A stretch of DNA of 63,303 nucleotides from assembly GCA_002342665.1 (NCBI GenBank), contig DDQK01000010.1, positions 65,917-129,219 of the forward strand. Reading direction: 5' to 3'. Position 1 is the stretch's first letter, and every line of letters starts with the position of its first letter. This stretch comes from Prevotella sp. UBA2444. Its GTDB lineage: Bacteria; Bacteroidota; Bacteroidia; Bacteroidales; Bacteroidaceae. The position numbers were made by a program, and so were the translations under genes. Below are positions 9,267-17,946 of the stretch, one piece after another. Under the pieces are notes generated by a model, which was not told where the DNA came from, did no database searches, and saw only the letters and a list, made by a program, of their open reading frames with translations.

Positions 9267-10014
9267 GGTCGGACGTTACGAATTCATGGCAGAGCCCTTC
9301 CACTGCGACTTCTCGCAGCGTCTCTTCATGGGGCATCTTGGTAATCACATGCTCAATGCCGCCGATTTCCACTCTACCGATCGCGGCTTCGGCATGAAAT
9401 ACCTGCTCACCATTCAGCGCTCGTGGGTTCTCTCCCGTCTGGCCATTGAGATGGAGGAGATGCCCCCGATGTACACTAAGTTCAGCGTGGAGACATGGGT
9501 GGAGTCGGCTATGCGCTATTTTACCAGTCGTAATTTTGCCGTGGTAGGTGACGATGGCAAGACGTACGGCTATGGCCGCAGCATCTGGGCCATGATCGAC
9601 ACCGAAAGTCGTCAGCCGACAGATATCTATGCCATTGACAATGGGGCCATCGAGCAGTGGATAGATAAAGACAAGCCCTGTCCCATTGACAAGGGAGGCC
9701 GGGTGAAAATGGGCGACGAGGCTGAGTTGGTGCGTACCATTGAGACCTATTATAATGATGTAGATATCAACGGGCACATCAACTCCGTGAAATACATCGA
9801 GCATGTACTTGACTTGTGGCCGCTCGATTGGTATCGTGAGCATCAGATACGGCGCTTCGAGATAGCCTATGTGGCCGAGGCCCATCAGGGCGACAGACTT
9901 TCTTTCTATCTGGAGAAGTCGGGCGACACTGAATACTGCATACGTATCGTGAAGACCTCGCCTGATATCTCTGAGCCTGTGGAGGTATGTCGCAGTAAGG
10001 TGCTCTTCAGATAA
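9259..10014 (+). CDS. Acyl-[acyl-carrier-protein] thioesterase (FatA/FatB-like, double hot-dog)
   Basis: Releases free fatty acids from acyl-ACP. 251 residues from ATG 9259 (MDKVGRYEFMAEPFHCDF); the frame extends upstream only inside ilvN. SADF/NAADFHSTDRGFGM, SWVLSRLAIEMEEMP and the second hot-dog motif YYNDVDINGHINSVKYIEHVLD contain the Asn/His of the FatA/FatB active site. It overlaps ilvN by eight bases, so it is translated with the branched-chain amino acid genes. A link between branched-chain keto acids, branched fatty acid primers and this thioesterase is plausible but inferred from position only. Confidence 0.88.
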   Translation: MDKVGRYEFMAEPFHCDFSQRLFMGHLGNHMLNAADFHSTDRGFGMKYLLTIQRSWVLSRLAIEMEEMPPMYTKFSVETWVESAMRYFTSRNFAVVGDDGKTYGYGRSIWAMIDTESRQPTDIYAIDNGAIEQWIDKDKPCPIDKGGRVKMGDEAELVRTIETYYNDVDINGHINSVKYIEHVLDLWPLDWYREHQIRRFEIAYVAEAHQGDRLSFYLEKSGDTEYCIRIVKTSPDISEPVEVCRSKVLFR

Positions 10015-10035
10015 GCCACCAACAAAGCTAGACTT

Positions 10036-10728
10036 ATGATAGGAACAATTGTCAATACGGCTACCATCATTGCCGGAGCTATTATTGGTACGCTGCTGCA
10101 TCGTGGTATCAAGGAGAAGTACAAGGAGATGCTCTATACCAGTCTCGGACTGGCTTCGCTAGCCATCGGGCTCAATGCAACCATTACACATTTCCCGCAG
10201 TCACAGTATCCGGTGCTTTTCATCGTGTCGCTGGCAGTGGGAGGCGTAGTAGGCACAATGTTAGACATCGATGGGCATTTCAAACGTCTCATCGACCGAT
10301 TCAAGCGCGGTGGAGAAGGAGAGGCTCGGCTCGCCGACGGCTTGGCCACTGCCATCCTACTTTATTGTATCGGCCCCCTGTCGATGCTGGGACCAGTCAT
10401 CTCGGCTCTCAAGGGCGACCACACCTTCCTCTTCACCAACGCCACGCTCGATTTCGTATCGTCTACCGTCTTTGCTTCCACCTATGGCATCGGCATGATA
10501 CTTGCGGCACCGGTACTTTTTCTCTGGCAGGGGATGTTCTGGGGCATTGCCCGCATCTCCAGTACCGCCATCAGCGATGCTCTGATGGCAGAACTGCTCA
10601 TCGTCGGGGGACTGCTTATCACCGGCAGTGGTCTGGCCTTGCTGAATCTGAAGGACTGTAAGACGCTCAACTTGTTGCCCGCCCTCCTGGTGCCGGTCAT
10701 CTGGTTTCTATTGAAATCAATATTGTAA
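10036..10728 (+). CDS. DUF554 family membrane protein
   Basis: 230-residue integral membrane protein with about six or seven hydrophobic segments. The opening MIGTIVNTATIIAGAIIGTLLHRGI, the LYTSLGLASLAIGLNATI stretch and the GPLSMLGPVISALKGD loop are typical of DUF554 (YdfK/YqgA-like). Function is unknown in the family; a transporter role is often suggested. It starts 21 bases after the thioesterase and is the last gene of the ilvD unit before the separate ilvC promoter, so it could move a pathway intermediate or product (inference). Confidence 0.85.
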   Translation: MIGTIVNTATIIAGAIIGTLLHRGIKEKYKEMLYTSLGLASLAIGLNATITHFPQSQYPVLFIVSLAVGGVVGTMLDIDGHFKRLIDRFKRGGEGEARLADGLATAILLYCIGPLSMLGPVISALKGDHTFLFTNATLDFVSSTVFASTYGIGMILAAPVLFLWQGMFWGIARISSTAISDALMAELLIVGGLLITGSGLALLNLKDCKTLNLLPALLVPVIWFLLKSIL

Positions 10729-10777
10729 GTTAGAGTTAGCGTCATTTTGGCTAAATATGTTTAAAACTGAAAGAATA

Positions 10778-10809
10778 TTTGGCAGTTTGGTGACAAATTG
10801 TTACCTTTG
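10778..10809 (+). promoter_or_regulatory. Promoter for ilvC
   Basis: TTTG at 10778-10781, 20 bases, then TACCTTTG at 10802-10809: a full match to the Bacteroidetes promoter. Transcription would start near 10813 and give ilvC a leader of roughly 130 bases, unusually long for this window. Confidence 0.75.
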
Positions 10810-10940
10810 CATCCAGTTTTTAGTTAACCCCTTGTCGCGCCCTCGTGCAGGGTGGGGATGGACCGACAAAACGACGGCTTTCGGGAAGGGCTGGCATGGT
10901 TCAAAGGGAAAAGTATAACATTTTAATTTTAAATGCAATT
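10810..10940 (+). promoter_or_regulatory. Structured ilvC leader, possible regulatory RNA
   Basis: Between the promoter and ATG 10941. Outer arms TTGTCG (10832-10837) and CGACAA (10864-10869) enclose an inner CCCT/AGGG hairpin (10840-10852). From ATG 10896 the frame runs open into ilvC and its codons are rich in Ile and Leu (ILILNAI). No Rfam family is recognised, and regulation by branched-chain amino acids is a guess. Confidence 0.35.
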
Positions 10941-11990
10941 ATGGCAGAAATGAATTTTGGTGGCGTCATCGAGAAAGTGGTCACCAGCAAGGAGTTCTCA
11001 TTGGAGAAAGCTCGTGAAGTGTTGAAGGATGAAGTAATCGCCGTGATCGGTTATGGCGTGCAGGGTCCTGGACAGGCCTGCAACCTGCGCGACAACGGAT
11101 TCAACGTGATTGTCGGACAGCGTCAGGGCAAGACCTACGACAAGGCCGTGGCTGACGGTTGGGTACCGGGAAAGACGCTCTTCTCTATTGAGGAGGCCGC
11201 CGAGAAGGGTACTATCCTCTGCATGCTTCTGAGCGACGCTGGTCAGATTCAGCAGTGGCCCACCATCAAGCAATACCTGAAGCCGGGTAAGACGTTGTAC
11301 TATTCTCATGGCTTCGCCATCAATTGGAGTGACCGCACGGGTGTGATCCCCCCGAAGGATGTCGACGTGATCATGGTGGCTCCGAAAGGTTCGGGCACAT
11401 CGCTCCGCACGATGTTCTGTGAGGGTCGCGGTCTGAATTGCTCGTATGCTGTCTATCAAGATGCTTCTGGCAAGGCTACGGAAAAGACGCTCGCCTTCGG
11501 TATCGGTATCGGCGCCGGCTATTTGTTTGAGACCACCTTCCAGCGTGAGGCTACCAGCGACCTGACTGGTGAGCGCGGCAGTCTGATGGGTGCCATCCAG
11601 GGTCTGCTGCTGGCACAGTATGAGGTGCTCCGTGAGCACGGTCACTCTCCCTCGGAAGCCTTCAACGAGACCGTAGAGGAACTGACCCAGAGCCTTGGCC
11701 CGCTCTTCGGTGCGAAGGGTATGGACTGGATGTACGCCAACTGCTCGACAACGGCCCAGCGCGGTGCCCTCGACTGGGCTCCCCGTTTCCATGATGCCAT
11801 CAAGCCTGTGATGGAGTGGCTCTACTACTCAGTACAGACGGGTAATGAGGCCCAGATTACTATCGATGCCAACTCGAAGCCCGACTATCGTGCTGGCTTG
11901 GAGAAGGAACTCGAGGCCATGAGAAATCAGGAGATGTGGCGTGCCGGCGAAACCGTGCGCAAACTGCGCCCTGAGAATCAGGATGTATAA
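10941..11990 (+). CDS. ilvC: Ketol-acid reductoisomerase (NADP+)
   Basis: IlvC isomerises and reduces acetolactate and acetohydroxybutyrate to the dihydroxy acids used by IlvD. 349 residues from ATG 10941 (MAEMNFGGVIEKVV); Bacteroidales homologs begin the same way, so the open frame upstream is taken as leader. The Rossmann motif is VIGYGVQGPGQACNL, APKGSGTSLR binds cofactor, and SEAFNETVEELTQSLGPLFGAKGMDWMY is the metal-binding knotted domain. It has its own promoter and is closed by a strong terminator. Separating it from ilvDBN allows separate control. Confidence 0.96.
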   Translation: MAEMNFGGVIEKVVTSKEFSLEKAREVLKDEVIAVIGYGVQGPGQACNLRDNGFNVIVGQRQGKTYDKAVADGWVPGKTLFSIEEAAEKGTILCMLLSDAGQIQQWPTIKQYLKPGKTLYYSHGFAINWSDRTGVIPPKDVDVIMVAPKGSGTSLRTMFCEGRGLNCSYAVYQDASGKATEKTLAFGIGIGAGYLFETTFQREATSDLTGERGSLMGAIQGLLLAQYEVLREHGHSPSEAFNETVEELTQSLGPLFGAKGMDWMYANCSTTAQRGALDWAPRFHDAIKPVMEWLYYSVQTGNEAQITIDANSKPDYRAGLEKELEAMRNQEMWRAGETVRKLRPENQDV

Positions 11991-11994
11991 ATAA

Positions 11995-12030
11995 AAAAAG
12001 AAAGCTCGCTAATCAGCGAGCTTTCTTTTT
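11995..12030. terminator. Terminator after ilvC, shared with tRNA-Tyr
   Basis: A 16-base perfect stem (11995-12010 with 12015-12030, core AAGCTCGCT/AGCGAGCTT) and loop AATC, with A-rich and T-rich flanks. The symmetry makes it usable for ilvC on the plus strand and for the tRNA transcript on the minus strand. Confidence 0.9.
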
Positions 12031-12035
12031 GCTTG

Positions 12036-12118
12036 TGGGTGCTGATGGATTCGAACCACCGAAGTCGAAAGACAGCAGATTTACAGTCTGCCCCATTTGG
12101 CCACTCTGGAAAACACCC
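12036..12118 (-). tRNA. tRNA-Tyr (anticodon GTA)
   Basis: On the minus strand the seven-base acceptor stem GGGTGTT pairs with AGCACCC, with one G-U pair. The anticodon arm is GCAGA-CTGTAAA-TCTGC with GTA at 12082-12084, the T arm has GGTTCGAATCC, and a long variable arm makes it class II as expected for Tyr. The 3' CCA is not encoded. 83 bases with the discriminator A. Confidence 0.95.
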
Positions 12119-12136
12119 ATTCTGCTTTTGCGGGTG

Positions 12137-12144
12137 CAAAGGTA
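12137..12144 (-). promoter_or_regulatory. -7 element (TACCTTTG) for tRNA-Tyr
   Basis: TACCTTTG on the minus strand 18 bases upstream of the tRNA 5' end. No clear -33 box. Confidence 0.55.
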
Positions 12145-12240
12145 CGACTTATAATTAAGAATGAAGAATGAAGAGTTAAGAAAACGATGGTTTTTAACGA
12201 TTTTTTAGGTAAAGAGGCTCATTATATGGAGGAAAATGCG

Positions 12241-12248
12241 TATCTTTG
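12241..12248 (+). promoter_or_regulatory. -7 element (TATCTTTG) for the MaoC-type hydratase
   Basis: TATCTTTG lies inside the longest possible reading frame (start 12236) and 18 bases before ATG 12266, which settles the start at 12266. Confidence 0.6.
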
Positions 12249-12265
12249 CAGAAAATTTCAGGAAT

Positions 12266-12730
12266 ATGTCCAAATTAGTCATCAATTCGTACGATGAATT
12301 TGCCGCTCATCTGGGTGAAGAACTCGGAGTTTCAGAATGGCTGCAAGTGAATCAAGACCGTATTAACTTATTCGCAGACGCAACGCTCGACCACCAGTGG
12401 ATACATGTCGACACTGAACGGGCAAAGCAGGAAAGCCAGTACAAGAGCACTATTGCCCATGGCTATCTGACCCTCTCGTTGCTGCCCTACATGTGGAATC
12501 AGATTATCGAGGTGAACAACATCAAGATGCTCGTGAACTATGGCATGGACAAGATGCGTTTCGGACAGCCGGTGATTACTGGAAGCCGCATACGCCTGGT
12601 CACCAAGTTGCACAACATCCAGAATCTGCGTGGCATCTGCAAAGCCGAGATAGAATTCAAAATAGAGATAGAGGGACAACGCAAACCTGCACTCGAAGGT
12701 ATCGCATCGTTCCTCTATTATTTTATATAA
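12266..12730 (+). CDS. MaoC-like (R)-specific enoyl hydratase, single hot-dog domain
   Basis: 154 residues. The motif FADATLDHQWIHVD carries the catalytic Asp and His of the R-hydratase 2 family, and STIAHGYLTLSLLP is the second conserved block. Family members hydrate enoyl-CoA (or enoyl-ACP) to the (R)-3-hydroxyacyl form. Start at 12266 (MSKLVINSYDEF) follows the promoter; an upstream frame would include promoter sequence. It ends six bases before the PurF-like gene, so the two are probably cotranscribed, though no metabolic link is evident. The exact substrate is unknown. Confidence 0.85.
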   Translation: MSKLVINSYDEFAAHLGEELGVSEWLQVNQDRINLFADATLDHQWIHVDTERAKQESQYKSTIAHGYLTLSLLPYMWNQIIEVNNIKMLVNYGMDKMRFGQPVITGSRIRLVTKLHNIQNLRGICKAEIEFKIEIEGQRKPALEGIASFLYYFI

Positions 12731-12736
12731 TAAGGT

Positions 12737-14188
12737 ATGGGAGGATTCTTTGGAACCATCAGCACCAAATGTTGTGTGAATGATCTGTTCTACGGGACAG
12801 ATTACAACTCACACCTTGGCACCAAGCGTGCCGGATTGGTAACATTTGATCAGGAAAAAGGCTTCAGCCGAAAGATCCATAACTTGGAGCGTGACTATTT
12901 CCGTTCCAAGTTTGAGGACGAGCTCGATTCTTTCTCGGGGCATCAGGGTATTGGCGTAATCAGCGATACTGACCCACAGCCTATCATTGTCAATTCGCAC
13001 TTGGGACGTTATGCCGTAGTGACAGTGGCAAAGATCAACAACCTGCGTGAAATAGCCGATGAACTGTTGGAGCGGCGAATGCACTTCAGCGAGCTATCGG
13101 CCAATAATATCAATCAGACAGAACTCGTGGCGCTGCTGATCAATATGGGACGCACTTTTGTGGAGGGCATCAATCTGGTGTATCGCAAGATTCAGGGGTC
13201 ATGCTCGATGCTGGTACTGACGGAGAAAGGACTGATTGCCGCTCGTGACTTCCTGGGCCGTACACCTATCGTCATCGGCAAAAAGGATGGAGCCTACGCC
13301 GTGAGTAGCGAGACAACCAGTTTCCCCAACCTCGACTATCATAGAGTGAGAGACCTCGGACCGGGAGAAATCGTCTTCCTGACGGCCGACTCCATGGAGG
13401 TACTGCAAGAACCCTTCAAGCGCGAGCAAATCTGTTCTTTCCTTTGGGTGTACTACGGTTTTCCTGCTTCCGACTATAATGGTATCAATACAGAGGCCGT
13501 ACGTGAAGCCAATGGCAAGATGATGGGCCAGAAGGATGATACCGAGGTTGACAGCGTCTGTGGTGTGCCCGACTCAGGTGTGGGGATGGCCTTGGGCTAT
13601 GCAGAGGGCAAGGGTGTGCCCTACAAGCGCGCAGTGCTGAAATATACCCCGACATGGCCTCGTTCGTTTACCCCTGGCAATCAGGAGCGTCGTGCTCTGG
13701 TGGCCAAAATGAAACTGATACCCAATCCGGCTCTCCTGAATGGGCAGCGTGTGGTGTTCTGTGATGACTCCATTGTGCGTGGTACCCAGCTGAAGGACAA
13801 TGTGAAGACCTTCTTTGACTATGGCGCCAAGGAGGTGCACTGTCGCATCTCATGCCCGCCATTGGTCTATGGCTGTCCGTTCATCGGCTTCACCTCATCC
13901 AAGAGCGACATGGAGCTGATAACGCGCCGTATCATCAAAGACTTTGAGGGCGATGACAAGAAAAATCTGGAGAAATATGCCACTACTGATTCTCCTGAGT
14001 ATCAGCGGATGGTAGATGAGATTGCCAGAAGACTTGGACTGACTTCTCTGAAATTTGCCAAGTTGGAAGACTTGGTGGCGGCCATTGGCATTCCGAAGTG
14101 TCAGCTTTGTACGCATTGCTTTGATGGGTCGAGCTATTGTCATGAGTTCGACAATGACGACCCCAGGCAGTTGAAGTTGGACTTTTAG
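12737..14188 (+). CDS. PurF-like amidophosphoribosyltransferase lacking the N-terminal catalytic cysteine
   Basis: 483 residues with the full PurF layout: an Ntn-type glutamine amidotransferase domain (1 to about 230), a phosphoribosyltransferase domain (about 260-400) with PRPP motif VVFCDDSIVRGTQ at 339-351, and a C-terminal cysteine group (455, 458, 461, 468) like the iron-sulfur ligands of Bacillus PurF. In active PurF the residue after the initiator is the cysteine nucleophile (MCGI...); here the protein starts MGGFFGTIST, with Gly at that place. An in-frame TAA at 12731-12733 excludes any longer start that could supply a cysteine. It should therefore not hydrolyse glutamine in the usual way; ammonia use or another role is possible. 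It may still be annotated as purF by homology. Confidence 0.85.
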   Translation: MGGFFGTISTKCCVNDLFYGTDYNSHLGTKRAGLVTFDQEKGFSRKIHNLERDYFRSKFEDELDSFSGHQGIGVISDTDPQPIIVNSHLGRYAVVTVAKINNLREIADELLERRMHFSELSANNINQTELVALLINMGRTFVEGINLVYRKIQGSCSMLVLTEKGLIAARDFLGRTPIVIGKKDGAYAVSSETTSFPNLDYHRVRDLGPGEIVFLTADSMEVLQEPFKREQICSFLWVYYGFPASDYNGINTEAVREANGKMMGQKDDTEVDSVCGVPDSGVGMALGYAEGKGVPYKRAVLKYTPTWPRSFTPGNQERRALVAKMKLIPNPALLNGQRVVFCDDSIVRGTQLKDNVKTFFDYGAKEVHCRISCPPLVYGCPFIGFTSSKSDMELITRRIIKDFEGDDKKNLEKYATTDSPEYQRMVDEIARRLGLTSLKFAKLEDLVAAIGIPKCQLCTHCFDGSSYCHEFDNDDPRQLKLDF

Positions 14189-14189
14189 T

Positions 14190-16130
14190 TTATTGTTTAC
14201 GAAGGAATCCGTCTTCCTGACAGATATATTCCTCACGGAGGAGATAATCGAGGATAGCATCCAGTTTGCCGGTAGGCAATTGGATGCTATTTAATATGGT
14301 GATGGGGTGAGCCTTCCCGTCAGCCAGTAGTTCCAGGATTGCATTGGCTTCAGGGGATAATGTGGATTCGCTGGCGTGACCATTAGTATGGTCGAGGCAG
14401 ACGTCGCACTGTCGGCAGTCGTGACTGTCGGCCTCCCCAAAATATCGTAACAGTTGCCGACTTCGGCAGATATTGTCGCAGGTAGCATAGTTGATCATGG
14501 CTTGGATGCGCTCTTGGAAGAGCACTTTACGTTCTTCGTAGACCGACGGCGGTATCTGTACATGATCCATATCCTCGCGGCGTTGCAGATAGCGTACGTA
14601 GGGCGTCTTTTTCTGGGGAATGAAGTGCAGGATGTGCTTCTGGCTGAGGCTTTTCAGTATCAGATACACCTGCTGAGGCTGGAGGGCACACTGTGAGGCG
14701 ATGAAACTTTCATCTATGAAGTTGAAGTCGACGAATAGCCCGCCATAATTCCGCAGAAGGGCCGTGATGACACGGTCCTCGTCTGGCGAGTTACCTTCGA
14801 GGCGGTAGAGCTCATTGCGTGTGACGGTGAACATCACGCGTGCCTGGTTGTCCTGTTCCTCGGTGTACTCGATGTAGCCTGCACGGTTGAGAATCTTCAG
14901 GGCAGAGTCTACCTGTATGGGGAAATGATGAAATTTATGGCAGAAGTCGTCGATATTGAATTCGAAGGTGGCGTGGAATCCGGAACCTACGCCTACCTGA
15001 TAGTAATAGGCCAGGTGTTCATACACTTTCTTGATATAGTCTTTGTCGGGGAAAGTGTCGTTGATGCGTTTGGATAGTTTGCGACGGTCGCCCTCGTTGT
15101 AAAGTAGCACGGCGTAGGCTTTCTGCCCGTCGCGTCCCGCACGTCCGGCTTCTTGGAAATAGGCCTCAATGCTGTCTGGGCTGTCAATGTGGATTACCAG
15201 CCTGACATCTGGCTTGTCGATGCCCATGCCGAAGGCATTGGTTGCCACCATTACGCGTATCTTGTCTTGTTGCCAGTCGCGTTGGCGCTCATCCTTGGTG
15301 GCTTGGTCGAGTCCGGCATGGAAGAATGTGGCACTGATGCCTGCCTCGCTAAGAAGCTCTGTCACCTCTTTTGTTCGCCTACGGCTACGGGCATAGACGA
15401 TGGCGCACCCGGCGACGCTATTGAGGATATGAATGAGTTGTTGGCGCTTGTCGGGAGCATGGCGCACGATATAGGCCAGGTTCTTTCGCTCGAAACTCAT
15501 GCGGAAGACGTTGAATCTGGCGGTTTCTGATAATCCAGGTTTTTCGGATTTGCTGGAGGAGAGTGTAAGCCTGTCCTGGATATCCTGGACAACGGCTGGG
15601 GTGGCCGTGGCAGTCAGGGCTAGTACTGGTACGTTTGGATGGTCGCGACGAATATCGGCAATCCTGAGGTAGGAGGGACGGAAATCGTAACCCCACTGTG
15701 AGATGCAGTGAGCTTCATCAACGGTGATGATGCTTACTCGCATGTGGCGCAACTTTGTGCGGAACAGTTCAGAGGACAAGCGTTCTGGCGACACATAGAG
15801 AATCTTGGTGTTGCCCAGGATGCAGTTCTCGAGTGTGGTGACAATTTCTTCGTGGGAGAGTCCGGAGTAGATGGCTGATGCCTGGATGCCCCGTCGACGC
15901 AGATTCTGTACCTGGTCTTTCATCAGGGCTATGAGAGGAGTGATCACGATACAGGTTCCATTGCTGCACAAGGCTGGCACCTGGAAGGTAATCGACTTGC
16001 CGCCGCCTGTTGGCATCAGTCCTAGTGTGTCGTGCCCATTGCCTATGGACTCAATAATCTCCCGCTGGATGCCGCGGAAATCATCATAGCCCCAGTACTG
16101 GTTGAGTATCTGCCGATACTTGTCACTCAT
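14190..16130 (-). CDS. recQ: ATP-dependent DNA helicase RecQ
   Basis: 646 residues, superfamily 2 helicase of the RecQ group (3'-5' unwinding in recombination and repair). Walker A TGGGKS at 41-46, Walker B DEAH at 138-141 followed by CISQWGYDFRPSYL, motif IV-VI in the second RecA domain (AGRAGRDGQKAYAVLLY), zinc cysteines in CDNICRSRQLLRYFG...CRQCDVC (about 550-580), then a winged-helix part. A C-terminal helical domain rather than a classic full HRDC seems to close the protein. Its start overlaps the recJ stop by one base (TAATG), and it ends tail-to-tail with the PurF-like gene with one base between. Confidence 0.95.
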   Translation of the reverse strand: MSDKYRQILNQYWGYDDFRGIQREIIESIGNGHDTLGLMPTGGGKSITFQVPALCSNGTCIVITPLIALMKDQVQNLRRRGIQASAIYSGLSHEEIVTTLENCILGNTKILYVSPERLSSELFRTKLRHMRVSIITVDEAHCISQWGYDFRPSYLRIADIRRDHPNVPVLALTATATPAVVQDIQDRLTLSSSKSEKPGLSETARFNVFRMSFERKNLAYIVRHAPDKRQQLIHILNSVAGCAIVYARSRRRTKEVTELLSEAGISATFFHAGLDQATKDERQRDWQQDKIRVMVATNAFGMGIDKPDVRLVIHIDSPDSIEAYFQEAGRAGRDGQKAYAVLLYNEGDRRKLSKRINDTFPDKDYIKKVYEHLAYYYQVGVGSGFHATFEFNIDDFCHKFHHFPIQVDSALKILNRAGYIEYTEEQDNQARVMFTVTRNELYRLEGNSPDEDRVITALLRNYGGLFVDFNFIDESFIASQCALQPQQVYLILKSLSQKHILHFIPQKKTPYVRYLQRREDMDHVQIPPSVYEERKVLFQERIQAMINYATCDNICRSRQLLRYFGEADSHDCRQCDVCLDHTNGHASESTLSPEANAILELLADGKAHPITILNSIQLPTGKLDAILDYLLREEYICQEDGFLRKQ

Positions 16131-17857
16131 TACAGATTCTCTTCGGAGGGTTTAATATCCTCTATCTGCAGCTGTACCTCACTACGTTTGTAGATATTCT
16201 CCTCGATGGTATAGGTGATATCGAACGAACGCTTTGATTTGATGTAGCGTGCAGCCTCACTCTGTCCGAAGGCGATACCATTCATCACGTTTGACGACTT
16301 GGAGTCTACCAGTTCCAGTTTGATGTGCTCCTGTTGCCGTCCCACCACCTTCGATGTGCCGTAGTCATAAACGTTGCGGGTGCAGAAGATCGGTTTCTCG
16401 TTGCCAGGACCGTGAGGAGCAAACTTCTTGAGGTCGTTGTGCAGTTTCTTGGTGATGTCCTTGAAGTCGATTTCCGATTCGATATCTATCGTAGCTTCTG
16501 TCTGTTCCGGCAAGATATGGTCTGTGACGTATTGCTGGAATCGGCGGCGGAACTCCGGGATGTTCTCTATCTTAAGTGAAAGGCCTACGGCATAGGTGTG
16601 GCCTCCAAAGTTCTCCAGCAGGTCTCGGCAACTCTTCACGGCGTCGTAGATATCATAGCCAGCCACGCTGCGGGCCGAGCCTGTCGCCAGGTCGCCACTG
16701 CGGGTGAGTACCACTGTCGGACGGTAGTAGAGTTCTGTCATGCGTGAGGCAACGATGCCAACCACGCCTTTCTTCCAGTTCTCGTCGTAGAGCACGATGC
16801 TGGCGTGATGCTTCTGATTCTCCAGTTTCTCGATAATCTGGTTGGCCTCTTCGGTCATCTGCTTGTCCACATCCTTACGCTGCTCGTTGTATTCGTTGAT
16901 GCGGTTGGCTTCTGCCAGCGCTTTCTCAAAATCGCGTTCCACCAGCAGGTCGACAGCCTCGATGCCGCTCTGCATGCGTCCCGAGGCATTGATGCGTGGA
17001 CCTATCTTGAACACGATGTCACTCATGGTCAGTTCGCGTCCTGTCAGTCCGCAAATCTCGATGATCGACTTCAGACCGACAGAGGGGCTCTGGTTCAGCT
17101 GTTTCAGTCCATGGAAGGCCAGGATGCGATTCTCTCCTGTCACGGGAACGATATCTGCCGCGATCGAGACGGCACAAAAGTCCAGCAGTGGGATGAGACG
17201 CGAGAACGGGATGCCATTATTCTTGGCAAAAGCCTGCATGAACTTGAAGCCCACCCCGCAACCGCACAAGTGCTTGAAAGGATAGGTGGAGTCTTCACGC
17301 TTCGGATTGAGGATGGCCACAGCCTCCGGAAGGTCGTCATCCGGTACGTGGTGATCGCACACGATAAAGTCTATGCCAAGCTGTTTGGCATAGTGGATTT
17401 CTTCGATTGCCTTGATGCCGCAATCGAGCACAATAATTAATTTTACGTCCTTTTCAGCTGCATAGTCCAACGCTTTCTTGCTGATACCGTATCCCTCTTC
17501 ATAGCGATCGGGAATGTAGTATTCAATGTTGGAATAGAACTGCTGCAGGAACTTGTACACCAAAGCTACCGCCGTACATCCGTCGACATCATAGTCGCCG
17601 TAGACCATGATCCGCTCTTTGTGCCCCATGGCATCATTGAGCCTGTCTACTGCCACGTCCATGTCATTCATCAGGAACGGGTCTATCAACTCGTTTAGCA
17701 TCGGGCGGAAGAATCGCTTGGCTGCGCTCTCCGTCTTGATGCCGCGCTGAATGAGCAGGTCGGCGAGGATCGGGCTCATCCCGATCTTCTCTCCCAGCTC
17801 CTTAGCCGCCGTCCGTTGTTCTGATGTAGGTGGTTCGTAATTCCATTTGAAATGCAT
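16130..17857 (-). CDS. recJ: Single-stranded-DNA-specific exonuclease RecJ
   Basis: RecJ degrades single-stranded DNA 5'-3' in recombinational repair and mismatch repair. 575 residues, the usual length. DHH-family motifs: GDYDVDG (87-93), LDCGI (about 144-148), CDHHVPDDD (167-), and the DHHA1 part with SGRMQSGIEAVDLL and GGHTYAVGLSL; an OB-fold follows. Coupled to recQ by a one-base overlap: RecQ opens DNA and RecJ digests the 5' strand, so the pair makes functional sense. A -7 element lies at 17922-17929. Confidence 0.95.
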   Translation of the reverse strand: MHFKWNYEPPTSEQRTAAKELGEKIGMSPILADLLIQRGIKTESAAKRFFRPMLNELIDPFLMNDMDVAVDRLNDAMGHKERIMVYGDYDVDGCTAVALVYKFLQQFYSNIEYYIPDRYEEGYGISKKALDYAAEKDVKLIIVLDCGIKAIEEIHYAKQLGIDFIVCDHHVPDDDLPEAVAILNPKREDSTYPFKHLCGCGVGFKFMQAFAKNNGIPFSRLIPLLDFCAVSIAADIVPVTGENRILAFHGLKQLNQSPSVGLKSIIEICGLTGRELTMSDIVFKIGPRINASGRMQSGIEAVDLLVERDFEKALAEANRINEYNEQRKDVDKQMTEEANQIIEKLENQKHHASIVLYDENWKKGVVGIVASRMTELYYRPTVVLTRSGDLATGSARSVAGYDIYDAVKSCRDLLENFGGHTYAVGLSLKIENIPEFRRRFQQYVTDHILPEQTEATIDIESEIDFKDITKKLHNDLKKFAPHGPGNEKPIFCTRNVYDYGTSKVVGRQQEHIKLELVDSKSSNVMNGIAFGQSEAARYIKSKRSFDITYTIEENIYKRSEVQLQIEDIKPSEENL

Positions 17858-17921
17858 TTATATATTATTTTTATTCTTGTCGCTTTGGTGTTGTAAGTGC
17901 CTATTACGGCAAATTACGCCC

Positions 17922-17929
17922 CAAAGATA
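17922..17929 (-). promoter_or_regulatory. -7 element (TATCTTTG) for recJ-recQ
   Basis: TATCTTTG on the minus strand, 64 bases upstream of the recJ start and downstream of the terminator of the preceding operon. No clear -33 box. Confidence 0.5.
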
Positions 17930-17946
17930 AGAATAAAATATGAAAT

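Noticed and set aside
10845..10940. N-terminal extension of IlvC from an upstream start
   Set aside because: The region is explained as a leader after the promoter; IlvC of this group begins MA-MNFGG. Kept as a finding only for its Ile/Leu codons.
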